Below, piece after piece: positions 8,641 through 16,740 of a stretch of 64,000 bases of DNA (position 1 is the first letter of the stretch; every line of letters begins with the position of its first letter). This stretch comes from Streptomyces sp. LUP30 (GTDB lineage: Bacteria > Actinomycetota > Actinomycetes > Streptomycetales > Streptomycetaceae): contig NZ_MJAJ01000028.1 of the NCBI RefSeq assembly GCF_001746365.1, forward strand, positions 1 through 64,000. The letters run 5' to 3'. The translations under genes and the position numbers were made by a program. The notes under the pieces were generated by a model that was not told where the DNA came from, did no database searches, and saw nothing but the letters and a program-made list of their open reading frames with translations.

Positions 8641-9377
8641 CCCAATCCCGTCCGCTCGCCGTCGTCACCGGCGGCACCCGCGGCATCGGACTGGCCATGT
8701 CCCAGCGCCTGGTGCGCCTGGGGTACCGCACCGTCGCCCTGTACCGGGCCGACGAGGCGGCCGCCCTGCGGGCCGCCGGCGAGCACGGCCTGATCGCCGT
8801 GCGGGCCGACGTCGCCGACAGCCACGCGGTGCGCGCGGCCGCCCGGCACGTCCTCGCCGAGCACGGCACGCCGCGGGTGCTGGTGAACAACGCCGGCGTC
8901 AACATCGACCGCCCGTTCCTCGACCTCAGCGCATCCGACTGGCAGCGCGTCCTGGACACCAACCTGTCCGGACCCTTCCACCTCACCCAGGCGTTCGCCC
9001 CGGCCATGCTGGCCGCGGGGGAGGGCACCGTCGTCAACGTCGGTGCCACCACGGGCATCCGCCCCCGGCTCAACGGCGTCAACTACGCGGCAGCCAAGGC
9101 GGGGCTGCTCCAGCTCACCAAGTGCCTGGCCCTGGAGCTGGCGCCCGCCGTCCGGGTCAACTGCCTGATCCCCGGAATGACCGGGACCGAGGAGCTCGTC
9201 ACCCGGTTCCGGCTGAACGAACCCCAACACCGTGCCGCCGTCCTGTCCGAGATCCCGCAACGTCGCATCGGTTCCCCCGACGACATCGCCGACGCCCTGG
9301 AGTACCTCGTGGGCCCGCTCAGCGGCTATGTCACCGGCCAGAAGCTGATCGTCGACGGCGGCCAGTTCATGTGGTAG
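8637..9377 (+). CDS. Short-chain dehydrogenase/reductase, FabG-like
   Basis: A 246-residue SDR with the dinucleotide motif TGGTRGIG at the N-terminus, NNAG near 90 and the catalytic YAAAK near 153. The position 13 residues before the Tyr, normally the catalytic Ser, is Ala (VNVGATTG, codon GCC). It is most like 3-oxoacyl-ACP reductases, so it may reduce a keto group on a carrier-bound intermediate, with changed efficiency or direction given the missing Ser. It overlaps the thioesterase stop by four bases. Confidence 0.85.
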   Translation: MTQSRPLAVVTGGTRGIGLAMSQRLVRLGYRTVALYRADEAAALRAAGEHGLIAVRADVADSHAVRAAARHVLAEHGTPRVLVNNAGVNIDRPFLDLSASDWQRVLDTNLSGPFHLTQAFAPAMLAAGEGTVVNVGATTGIRPRLNGVNYAAAKAGLLQLTKCLALELAPAVRVNCLIPGMTGTEELVTRFRLNEPQHRAAVLSEIPQRRIGSPDDIADALEYLVGPLSGYVTGQKLIVDGGQFMW

Positions 9378-9383
9378 GAGATC

Positions 9384-10673
9384 ATGACCGACGCACTGCT
9401 CACATCCGCCCGCGCCGCCCTGGCGGCCGCGCCGCCGACCGGCGACCCGGCGTACGCGCGCTACTGCCGTGAACTCGCCGACCGCCTGGCCGACCACTGG
9501 CCGGCCGTCCTGAAGGCCAACGCGCAGGACGTGGCCCTCGCCGCGGAGCGGGGCCTGTCTCCCGTCCTGCTCGACCGGCTGCGCCTGACCGACGCCCACC
9601 TCGACGGGCTGCGGCAGCTGACCCGCGCCGTCCTGTCCGAACTGGCCGAGGTGACCGCCCCCGAGGCCGGGGTCCCCGTCGGCGACTGGGGGGTGCGGCT
9701 GCGGACGCCCAAGCCGCTCGGCGTGGTGTTCATGGTGTACGAGGCCCGGCCCACGGTCACCGTGGAGGGCGCCCTGCTGCCCGTCGCGGTCGGCAACGCC
9801 GTGCTGCTGCGCGGCGGCAAGGAGATCGCCCGCACCAACGAGGCGCTGTCCGCCGTGGCCCGTGAAGCCCTGGAGGCCGCGGGACTGCCGGCCCGGCTGG
9901 TCACCGTCCTGGACGATCCCGACCGGACGCAGCTGCGCGCCCTGCTGAAGCGGCCCGACGCCGTCGACGTGCTGATCCCGCGGGGCAGTCCCTCGCTCAT
10001 CGACTACTGCCGCAGCGCCTCCTCGATCCCGGTGATCGCCAGCGGCGGCGGCGTCAACCACGTCTACGTGCACCGCAGCGCCGACCTGGACCTCGCCGCC
10101 GAGGTCGCCCTGGACAGCAAGCTGCCGGAGCCGACCGCCTGCAACACCGCCGAGATGCTGCTCGTCGACGCCGAGGTCGCCGGTGACCTGGTGCGCGCGA
10201 TCCTGCGCGCCGCCGAGCGCGACGACCGGCAGGTGGCCGTGCGGCTCGACCCGCGGGTGCCCCGGCCCGACGGGCGGGCCGGCGCCCGGCCCTGGCGGAT
10301 CGAGGACCTGCACGAGCACGACCTCGGCCGGGAGTTTTTGGACGCCACGATCGGCGTCCGCGCGGTCGACGGCCCGCACGAGGCGCTGGCCCACATCCGG
10401 CGCTACGGCTCCGGGCACACCGAGGGCGTGCTCGCCCGGGACGCCGGTGTGAGCGAGGAGTTCACCCGCCGGGTCGACGCCGCGGCGATCGTCGTCAACG
10501 GCTCGCTGCGGCTGCACGACGGCCCCACGCTCGGCCTCGGCTCCGAGATCTCCATCAGCACCGGCCGCATGCACGTGCGCGGCCCCGTCACCCTCGGCTC
10601 GCTCGTCACCCACAGCTGGGTCGTCGAGGCGCGCGGCACGCTGCGCAGCCCCCTGACCGCGTCCCGGCCCTGA
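9384..10673 (+). CDS. proA: ProA-like gamma-glutamyl phosphate reductase
   Basis: A 429-residue aldehyde-dehydrogenase-superfamily enzyme of the ProA type, which reduces gamma-glutamyl phosphate to glutamate-5-semialdehyde with NADPH. The catalytic Cys lies in PTACNTAEMLL, matching the family's CNA-ETLL motif, and the C-terminal GLGSEISISTGRMHVRGP stretch is characteristic. No glutamate-5-kinase (ProB) lies nearby, so it may act on housekeeping glutamyl phosphate to raise the semialdehyde/pyrroline-5-carboxylate pool, or may reduce another activated acyl group in this pathway. It sits six bases after the SDR, in the same operon. A second proA of the host is expected elsewhere. Confidence 0.85.
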   Translation: MTDALLTSARAALAAAPPTGDPAYARYCRELADRLADHWPAVLKANAQDVALAAERGLSPVLLDRLRLTDAHLDGLRQLTRAVLSELAEVTAPEAGVPVGDWGVRLRTPKPLGVVFMVYEARPTVTVEGALLPVAVGNAVLLRGGKEIARTNEALSAVAREALEAAGLPARLVTVLDDPDRTQLRALLKRPDAVDVLIPRGSPSLIDYCRSASSIPVIASGGGVNHVYVHRSADLDLAAEVALDSKLPEPTACNTAEMLLVDAEVAGDLVRAILRAAERDDRQVAVRLDPRVPRPDGRAGARPWRIEDLHEHDLGREFLDATIGVRAVDGPHEALAHIRRYGSGHTEGVLARDAGVSEEFTRRVDAAAIVVNGSLRLHDGPTLGLGSEISISTGRMHVRGPVTLGSLVTHSWVVEARGTLRSPLTASRP

Positions 10674-10694
10674 CCTCTCGGGCGTGCCGGGTCC

Positions 10695-10775
10695 TTTCCG
10701 GCCCTCCCGGCCCTCCCGGCCCTCCCGGCCTTCCCGGCCTTCCCGGAGCCTTCCAGGCCTTCCCGACCCTTCACG
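10695..10775. repeat. 10-bp tandem repeats (CCGGCCCTCC / CCGGCCTTCC)
   Basis: Three CCGGCCCTCC-like units, then CCTTCCCGG variants, fill most of the gap between proA and the next carrier gene. One strand is almost purely pyrimidine. It ends at the GGAGGAACC ribosome site of the carrier. It may alter local mRNA structure; no function is shown. Confidence 0.7.
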
Positions 10776-10783
10776 GAGGAACC

Positions 10784-11062
10784 ATGATCACCGGACTGGA
10801 CCGCGCCGCGGTCACCGAGTCCGTCAAGCGCGTGGTCATCGCCGAGTCCCGGCTGTCCCTGCGGCCTGCCGACATCGACGACCACGAGCCGCTCAACGGC
10901 GAGATCCTGCGCGTCAACTCCCTCGGTTTCGTGGGCATGCTGGTGCGCCTGGAGGACGAACTCGACATCGTCCTGCCCGACGACCTGTTCGTCGGGCGCA
11001 GCTTCCGGACCGTCCACGACCTGATCGAGATCGTCCTGTCCGCGGCGGAGGCGTCCCGATGA
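10784..11062 (+). CDS. Free-standing carrier protein
   Basis: A 92-residue carrier protein. The expected phosphopantetheine Ser is in RVNSLGFVGML, where the usual Asp before the Ser is Asn. The helix after it (VRLEDELDIVLPDDLFV) is typical of the family. It starts at an ATG with a strong GGAGGAA site and its stop overlaps the start of the TrpB-like gene. It may carry the amino acid handled by that enzyme or by the adjacent ligases; pairing is by context only. Confidence 0.82.
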   Translation: MITGLDRAAVTESVKRVVIAESRLSLRPADIDDHEPLNGEILRVNSLGFVGMLVRLEDELDIVLPDDLFVGRSFRTVHDLIEIVLSAAEASR

Positions 11063-12426
11063 GCCCTGTCGAACTGCCCGCCCGCTGGCGCAGCGTCCTG
11101 CCGCACCTGGACGAGCGGCTGCCCGCGGACCGTACGCCCCAGACCGCGGGCGGCGGCACCGTGCAGGTCAACCTGCCGATGGCGCTGGTGCGCCAGAGCG
11201 TGCAGCTGAAGGAGCACTGGGAGATCCCGGCCGAGGTCGCCGACGCCTACCGGGCGTTCCGGCCCACGCCGCTGTGGCGGGCCCGGGGCTTCGAGCGAGC
11301 GGTCGGCGCGCGGGTGCCGATCTACGTGAAGTACGAGGGCGGCAACATCTCCGGCAGTCACAAGCTCAACACCGCCCTGGCGCAGGCCTATTACTACGCG
11401 CGGGCCGGTGTGCGCGAACTCGTCAGCGGCACCGGCGCCGGGCAGTGGGGCACCGCCCTGGCGGCCGCCTGCGCCCTGTTCGGGATGAAGTGCACCGTCT
11501 TCATGGTCGGGGGCAGCCTGCGACGCAAGCCGTACCGGGGCACGCTGATGCGGACCCTCGGGGCCACCGTGCACGCGAGCCCCAGCCCGCTGACGGAGGT
11601 GGCCCGGCAGGCCGGGGGCGACGTCAACAGCCTGTCGCTGGCCATCGGCGAGGCGGTGGAGTACGCCGCCCGCACCGAGGGCGCGGCGTTCTGCATCGGC
11701 AGCGGGGAGACCTACAGCATCCTGCACCAGTCGGTGATCGGTCTGGAGGCCGCCGACCAGCTCGCCGGCCTGGACGCATCGGTCGACGCGGTGGTGGGCT
11801 GCGTGGGCGCGGGCTCCAACTTCGGCGGGATCGCGCTGCCGTTCTTCTCGGCCGCGGCCGCCGCGGGCGAGAAGCCGCCGCTGCTGGTGGCCGCCGAGTC
11901 CGCCACGACGCCCAAGCTGACCCGCGGCACGTACGCCTACGACCGCACGGACGCCACCGGCACCGGGCCGATGGAGGCCATGTACACCATCGGCAGCTCC
12001 TACCCGATCCCCGACTCGCACTCGGCCGGCCTGCGCTTCCACGGCGCGGCGAAGGTGCTCTCGGCGATGCGCCACCGCGACCAGATCGCGGCCACCGCCG
12101 TCGGTCAGGTCGAGGCGCTCGACGCGGGCCGCCGTTTCACCCGCGGCGAGATGGTGCTGCCCGCTCCGGAGTCCGGTCACGCGCTGGCCGCGGCCGCGCG
12201 CCTCGCGGGCGCCGGAGCCGAGGGGAACAACGGCCTGTTGCGCGCCGAGAAGGGCGTGGTGGTGTGCGTCAGCGGCCACGGCTACCTCGATCTGGGGGCC
12301 TACCAGCAGTTCCTGGACGGCGAGCTGAGCGACGAGGCGCCCGACCCGCAGGCGCTGCGCCGCGCCGTGAGCGCTCTGGAGCCGGTGGAGCAGCTGGCGG
12401 GTGCGGGAGCCGTTCATGTCCGCTGA
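11059..12426 (+). CDS. TrpB2-like PLP-dependent beta-synthase lacking the catalytic Glu
   Basis: A 455-residue fold-type II PLP enzyme of the TrpB2 family. The PLP lysine is in GSHKLNTALAQA, and a glycine-rich phosphate site follows later. TrpB makes aminoacrylate from L-serine and adds a nucleophile at the beta carbon. Family members carry ETGAGQ(W/H)G; here the motif is SGTGAGQWG, so the Glu equivalent to Glu109 of Salmonella TrpB is Gly. That residue is needed for indole activation, so this enzyme probably uses another nucleophile or does other beta-chemistry. No TrpA is nearby. A short phosphoglycerate dehydrogenase in the operon (21292) could feed serine. The ATG overlaps the carrier stop. 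Confidence 0.88.
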   Translation: MSPVELPARWRSVLPHLDERLPADRTPQTAGGGTVQVNLPMALVRQSVQLKEHWEIPAEVADAYRAFRPTPLWRARGFERAVGARVPIYVKYEGGNISGSHKLNTALAQAYYYARAGVRELVSGTGAGQWGTALAAACALFGMKCTVFMVGGSLRRKPYRGTLMRTLGATVHASPSPLTEVARQAGGDVNSLSLAIGEAVEYAARTEGAAFCIGSGETYSILHQSVIGLEAADQLAGLDASVDAVVGCVGAGSNFGGIALPFFSAAAAAGEKPPLLVAAESATTPKLTRGTYAYDRTDATGTGPMEAMYTIGSSYPIPDSHSAGLRFHGAAKVLSAMRHRDQIAATAVGQVEALDAGRRFTRGEMVLPAPESGHALAAAARLAGAGAEGNNGLLRAEKGVVVCVSGHGYLDLGAYQQFLDGELSDEAPDPQALRRAVSALEPVEQLAGAGAVHVR

Positions 12427-13654
12427 CCTCGACCCCGCCTCCGTGCCCGCCCCCGCCTCCGCATCCCTCCCCGCGTGCGTGCAATGGCCGCTGTTCGACT
12501 GCGTCCAGGTCAACCTGGCGATCCTGGCCGAGCGCTGGCACGGCCCGGGAGCTCCGCTGGACCTGGGTGCCGTGCTGCGCTTCCGCCCGCTGCCGGGCCC
12601 GGACGGACTGCCCACGGTGGAACGTTCCGCCGCCGACCAGCTCACCGAGGCCGCCCAGCGCCTCGGGCTCGCCGTCCTGGACCGCCGCACCACCGCTCCG
12701 GGCGAGACCCTCACCCCGGCCGAGGGCCGCTACGTGGTGGCCGACGCCTTCCACCTGCCGTGGGTGCCGTATGCCGGGCGGCGGCACATGGAGCACAGCT
12801 TCCTGCTGGAGCCGGCCGGCGACGCGGACGCCGTCGTGGTGGACGGCTACCACAACGAGACGCCCTGGGGCAGCGCCCGCCCGCTCCGCCGCCCGCTGAG
12901 CCGCGCCGAACTGGCCGCCGCCGTGCCCGGTCCGGCGCTGGTGGTCACCCTCGCCCCGGCCGGAGGTCCCCCCGCCCCGGCCGCGGCCGAAGTGGACCTG
13001 GCGGACGAGGAGACGGCCGCCCGGTACGTCGCCGCGTACGCGGAGCACCCCGACCGGCGCGCCGCCCTCGACCGGCTCACCCTGGAGACCTGGCTGCTGG
13101 CCCGCTCCCGCAGGCTGCACGCCCGCTTCCTGAGCTCGCGCGGCCTGCTCGCCGACGACAGCGCGGCCCTCGCGCACGTCGAGGCGTGGGAGTCGCTGGC
13201 CGAGAGCGTCTACCTCGGCTACCGGCGGGTGGAGCGCGGCCGGCCCGAGACCCGCGAGGTCTTCACGCGCCTGACGGAGCGACTCGGCCGGGACCGCGAG
13301 GCGTTCGGCCCCGCGACGGTCCCCGCGGCCGTGCCGCCTCCGGCCGACGCGACACCCCTGCCCGCCCCGCTGCGGGTCCGGGTCGCGGCCGCCGCGGGCG
13401 CCGTGCTCAAGGCCGACCCGGCGGCCCTGCTCGAGGGGCGGCCGCTGGCGGACGTCCCCGGCTTCACCTCGTTCCGGGTGGTGGAGATCGTCGAACGCCT
13501 CGAACGCGAGCTGTCCGTCGAGTTCGACGCCGACGACCTCGTCCCCGAGAACCTGCACCACGTCGACGGCATCTGCCGCATCGTGCTGCGCGCCCTGCCC
13601 GCCGGCACGGCGCCGCAGCCCGCCCGTCCCGTCGCACGCACCGGAGGGAACTGA
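12416..13654 (+). CDS. BtrH-like papain-fold protein fused to a C-terminal carrier domain
   Basis: A 412-residue fusion. The N-terminal half resembles the BtrH N-terminal acyltransferase fold: a candidate nucleophile in FDCVQVNL, His in HMEHSF and Asp in VVVDGYHN would form a Cys-His-Asp triad. The C-terminal 85 residues look like a carrier protein, with a Ser in PGFTSFRVVEIVERLE at the start of helix 2 and a typical acidic follow-on. BtrH moves an aminoacyl chain from its carrier onto an amine in butirosin synthesis, so acyl transfer or amide formation is a reasonable guess here. The ATG at 12416 overlaps the TrpB-like stop by 11 bases. The family match is by eye and moderate. Confidence 0.6.
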   Translation: MSADLDPASVPAPASASLPACVQWPLFDCVQVNLAILAERWHGPGAPLDLGAVLRFRPLPGPDGLPTVERSAADQLTEAAQRLGLAVLDRRTTAPGETLTPAEGRYVVADAFHLPWVPYAGRRHMEHSFLLEPAGDADAVVVDGYHNETPWGSARPLRRPLSRAELAAAVPGPALVVTLAPAGGPPAPAAAEVDLADEETAARYVAAYAEHPDRRAALDRLTLETWLLARSRRLHARFLSSRGLLADDSAALAHVEAWESLAESVYLGYRRVERGRPETREVFTRLTERLGRDREAFGPATVPAAVPPPADATPLPAPLRVRVAAAAGAVLKADPAALLEGRPLADVPGFTSFRVVEIVERLERELSVEFDADDLVPENLHHVDGICRIVLRALPAGTAPQPARPVARTGGN

Positions 13655-15168
13655 TGTCCGCCCACGCCGACCTGCTGCACGACCTGCTCGACCGGGCAGC
13701 CGCCCGGTGGCCCGAGCGGCCCGCCGTGACCAGCGGCGGCCACACCCTCAGCTACCGGGAACTCGACGCGGCCTCCCGGCGGCTGGCCGCCTGGCTGCAC
13801 GCCTGCGGACTGCGGCGCGGCGACCGGCTCGTCATCTGCGCGCCGGGCTCCACCGCCCAGCCCGCGCTGGTGTACGCCGCCTCCAGGGCCGGAGTGGCCT
13901 TCTCCCTGCTGCACGAGCAGGTCCACGGCATCCAGCTCGACCACGTCCTCGACGACTGCGAGCCCGCCCTGCTCGTCACCGACGCGCCGGACTCGCAGTC
14001 GGCCGCGCAGCGCCGCGGGGTGCGCACGGCCGACACACGGGCGGTCGCCGCGGTGGCCTTCACCGGCTCGCCCGTGCCGCGGGACGCGCCGCCCGGCCCG
14101 CTCACGGTCGACCCCGTGTGCCTGATCTACACCTCCGGCACCACCTCGCTGCCCAAGGCCGTCGTCAGCACCCACCAGCAGGTGACGTTCGCCGCCACGG
14201 CCATCCAGTCGGTGCTGCAATACCGTGCGGGCGACGTCGTCTACAGCCCGCTGCCCCTGTCCTTCGACTACGGCCTCTACCAGCTGTTCCTGTCGGCGCA
14301 GGCCGGCGCCCACGTGGTGATCGGCCGGCCCGCCGAGGTCGGTCCGGCGCTGCTGGGCAACCTGGTGCGCACGGGCGCCACCGTGCTCGCCGCCGTCCCG
14401 TCCGTGGCCGACGCCCTGGCCCGGCTGCTGCGCCGGACCTCCCGGGAACGGCCGCCGCTGCGGCTGCTCACGAACACCGGCGCGGCGATGCCGGCCGAGA
14501 CGCTCCAGGCGCTGCGTTCGGCGCTGCCGGGGCTGCGGGTGCAGCTGATGTTCGGTCTGACGGAGTGCAAGCGGGCCACGATCATGCCGCCCGACGCCGA
14601 CCTGGAGCGGCCCGGCTCCAGCGGCCGCGCGCTGCCGGGCACCGAGGTGTTCGTCGTCGACGAGGAGGGCCGCCGCAGGCCTGCGGGCGAGGTCGGCGAG
14701 ATCGTGGTGCGCGGTCCGAACGTCATGGCGGGGTACTGGCGCCGCCCGGAGCTCACCGCGCAGCGCTTCCACCGGGTGGAGGGCCTGCTGCCGCAACTGC
14801 ACACCGGTGACTACGGGTGGGTGGACGAGGAGGGCTACCTGTACTTCGAGGGCCGGCGCGACGACCTCTACAAGGAGAACGGTTTCCGCGTCAGCGCCAC
14901 CGAGGTCGAGGCCGCCGCCCGCCGCGTCCCGGCCGTCGGCGCGGCCGCCGTCCTGCCGCCGCAGAGCCCGCGCCCCGCGGTGCTGTTCGCGGTCGGCGAG
15001 CTGTCGCCCGCCGAGGTGCTCCAGGGCCTGCGCGAGCAGATCGAGGAGTTCAAGATCCCCCGCCACTGCCTGGTCGTCGACGCGCTGCCGCTGACCGGCA
15101 ACGGCAAGATCGACCGCAAGGCGCTCGCCGCCCTGGCGCAGGAGGCGTCCCGTGTCCGCACCCGCTAG
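13654..15168 (+). CDS. Adenylate-forming acyl-ligase
   Basis: A 504-residue acyl-AMP ligase. The phosphate loop is YTSGTTSLPKAV, then LTECKRA in the A5 position, HTGDYG, and NGKIDR with the catalytic Lys at the C-terminus. The FDYGLYQ segment keeps the Asp seen in amino-acid-activating enzymes. It has no carrier domain, so it is expected to load one of the neighbouring free carriers (16468, or the fused carrier at 12416) or CoA. Start and previous stop overlap by one base behind GGAGGGAA. Confidence 0.88.
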   Translation: MSAHADLLHDLLDRAAARWPERPAVTSGGHTLSYRELDAASRRLAAWLHACGLRRGDRLVICAPGSTAQPALVYAASRAGVAFSLLHEQVHGIQLDHVLDDCEPALLVTDAPDSQSAAQRRGVRTADTRAVAAVAFTGSPVPRDAPPGPLTVDPVCLIYTSGTTSLPKAVVSTHQQVTFAATAIQSVLQYRAGDVVYSPLPLSFDYGLYQLFLSAQAGAHVVIGRPAEVGPALLGNLVRTGATVLAAVPSVADALARLLRRTSRERPPLRLLTNTGAAMPAETLQALRSALPGLRVQLMFGLTECKRATIMPPDADLERPGSSGRALPGTEVFVVDEEGRRRPAGEVGEIVVRGPNVMAGYWRRPELTAQRFHRVEGLLPQLHTGDYGWVDEEGYLYFEGRRDDLYKENGFRVSATEVEAAARRVPAVGAAAVLPPQSPRPAVLFAVGELSPAEVLQGLREQIEEFKIPRHCLVVDALPLTGNGKIDRKALAALAQEASRVRTR

Positions 15169-16468
15169 CACCGTCCGGCCGGCCCCGCCGGTGCCGGACG
15201 ACGTCCTGACGCGCCTGCCCACCCCGGCCTACGTCTACGACCTGGCCGAGGTCCGGCGCAACCACGGCGCGCTGGTGGAGGCGCTGCCCGACGGGGCGGG
15301 CCTCTACTACTCCCTGAAGGCCAACGCGCACCCTTCCCTGCTGGCCGTGCTGCGTGAGCGCGGGGCGCTGCCCGAGGTGTGCTCCACCGGCGAGCTCCAG
15401 GCCGCGCTCGGGGCGGGCTGGCCGGCCGCGGACGTCCTGTACACCGGTCCGGGCAAGCGGGACGAGGAGATCGGCCACGCGCTGCGGCTGGGCGTGCGGA
15501 CGTTCTCCGTGGACTCCCCCTACGCGATCGGCCAGCTGGACCGTCTGGCCGGCCGGGCCGGCACCGCCGCACGGTGTCTGCTGCGCGTCAACGACGACCA
15601 GCCGGTGCCGGGCCAGGGCCTGGCGATGACCGGCGTGGCCTCGCAGTTCGGCGCCGACACCCGGTGGGTGCTCGACCGGCCCGAACTGTTCGCGAGCCGC
15701 CCGCACGCCGAAGTCGTCGGCCTCCACCTGTACATGGGCACCAACCTCGGCGAAGTGGACGCGCTGGTCGGCCAGTTCGCCCGCTCGCTGCGCACCGCCA
15801 AGACCCTGACGGCGGCCCTGGCGGGGCACGGGACGCGCATCCGCGTCCTGGACCTCGGCGGCGGCTTCGGCGCGCCCTTCGCGACGCAGGGCGAGCGGAT
15901 CGACCTGTCGGGACTGCGGCCGCGGCTGACCGCGCTGCTCGACGCGGAACTGCCCGGCCGGCACACCGACGGCACCCGGGTCGTCTTCGAGTCGGGCCGC
16001 TACCTGGTGGGCACCGCCGGGGTCCTGCTGACGGCCGTGCTCGACGTGAAGCGCTCCCACGGCAAGGACGTCGTCGTCCTGGAGTCCGGCATCAACCACC
16101 TCGGCGGCATGTCGGGGCTGCGCCGGCTGCCCGCCCTGAACCCGCGCCTGGTGCCGCACGGCGCCCGGCCCGACGCCGACGCCGCTCCGCTCCTCGACAC
16201 CCTGGTCACCGGCCCGCTGTGCACCCCGCTCGACACCTGGGCGCGCGCCGCGAAGCTGCCCGCGCTCACCCCCGGCGACCTCGTCGCCGTCCCCAACGTC
16301 GGCGCGTACGGGCTGAGCGCGAGCCTCGTCGCCTTCCTCGGCCATCCGCTGCCCGCGGAAGCCGTCGTCGACGGCGACCGCCCCGGCACGGCCCCCGAGA
16401 TCACCCGGATCCACCTGACCCGCACCACCGTCCCGGCCCCGGCCGGCACCGACCCTGGAGTGAAGTGA
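15152..16468 (+). CDS. PLP-dependent decarboxylase, BtrK/diaminopimelate decarboxylase family
   Basis: A 438-residue alanine-racemase-fold (type III) PLP decarboxylase. The PLP Lys is in YSLKANAH, the substrate region EVCSTGELQAAL follows, and GPLCTPLDTW near the C-terminus replaces the CESGD motif of true diaminopimelate decarboxylase. It has a carrier gene immediately downstream and an adenylating ligase upstream, the same trio as BtrK/BtrI/BtrJ, where the enzyme decarboxylates glutamyl-carrier to a gamma-aminobutyryl-carrier. A carrier-bound amino acid is therefore the likely substrate. The GTG start has a GGAGG site and overlaps the preceding gene by 17 bases. Confidence 0.85.
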   Translation: MSAPASTVRPAPPVPDDVLTRLPTPAYVYDLAEVRRNHGALVEALPDGAGLYYSLKANAHPSLLAVLRERGALPEVCSTGELQAALGAGWPAADVLYTGPGKRDEEIGHALRLGVRTFSVDSPYAIGQLDRLAGRAGTAARCLLRVNDDQPVPGQGLAMTGVASQFGADTRWVLDRPELFASRPHAEVVGLHLYMGTNLGEVDALVGQFARSLRTAKTLTAALAGHGTRIRVLDLGGGFGAPFATQGERIDLSGLRPRLTALLDAELPGRHTDGTRVVFESGRYLVGTAGVLLTAVLDVKRSHGKDVVVLESGINHLGGMSGLRRLPALNPRLVPHGARPDADAAPLLDTLVTGPLCTPLDTWARAAKLPALTPGDLVAVPNVGAYGLSASLVAFLGHPLPAEAVVDGDRPGTAPEITRIHLTRTTVPAPAGTDPGVK

Positions 16469-16740
16469 TGGACGCCCGTTTCACCGAACTGCTCACGCCG
16501 TTCCTGAAGTTCCTCGGCGAGCAGGAGATCACCCCCGAAGCGTCGCTGAGGGAGCTGGGCCTGGACTCGATGCAGGCCATCGAGCTGCTCTTCGCCATCG
16601 AGGACGCCTTCGGCGTGACCCTGGCGGACGACGACATGAACGACGACACGTTCGCCACCGCCGGCAGCCTGTGGACCGTGGTGCGCGCCGCGCTCGACGC
16701 GCAGTACGCCACGGACGGGACCCAGGTGACGGCCGCGTGA
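16468..16740 (+). CDS. Free-standing acyl carrier protein
   Basis: A 90-residue carrier protein with a textbook site, ELGLDSMQAIELLFAIEDAFGV, whose Ser takes the phosphopantetheine arm. It lies between the BtrK-like decarboxylase and two acyl-CoA-dehydrogenase-like proteins and overlaps both neighbours by a few bases, so it is the best candidate to hold the substrate of all three. Confidence 0.92.
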   Translation: MDARFTELLTPFLKFLGEQEITPEASLRELGLDSMQAIELLFAIEDAFGVTLADDDMNDDTFATAGSLWTVVRAALDAQYATDGTQVTAA

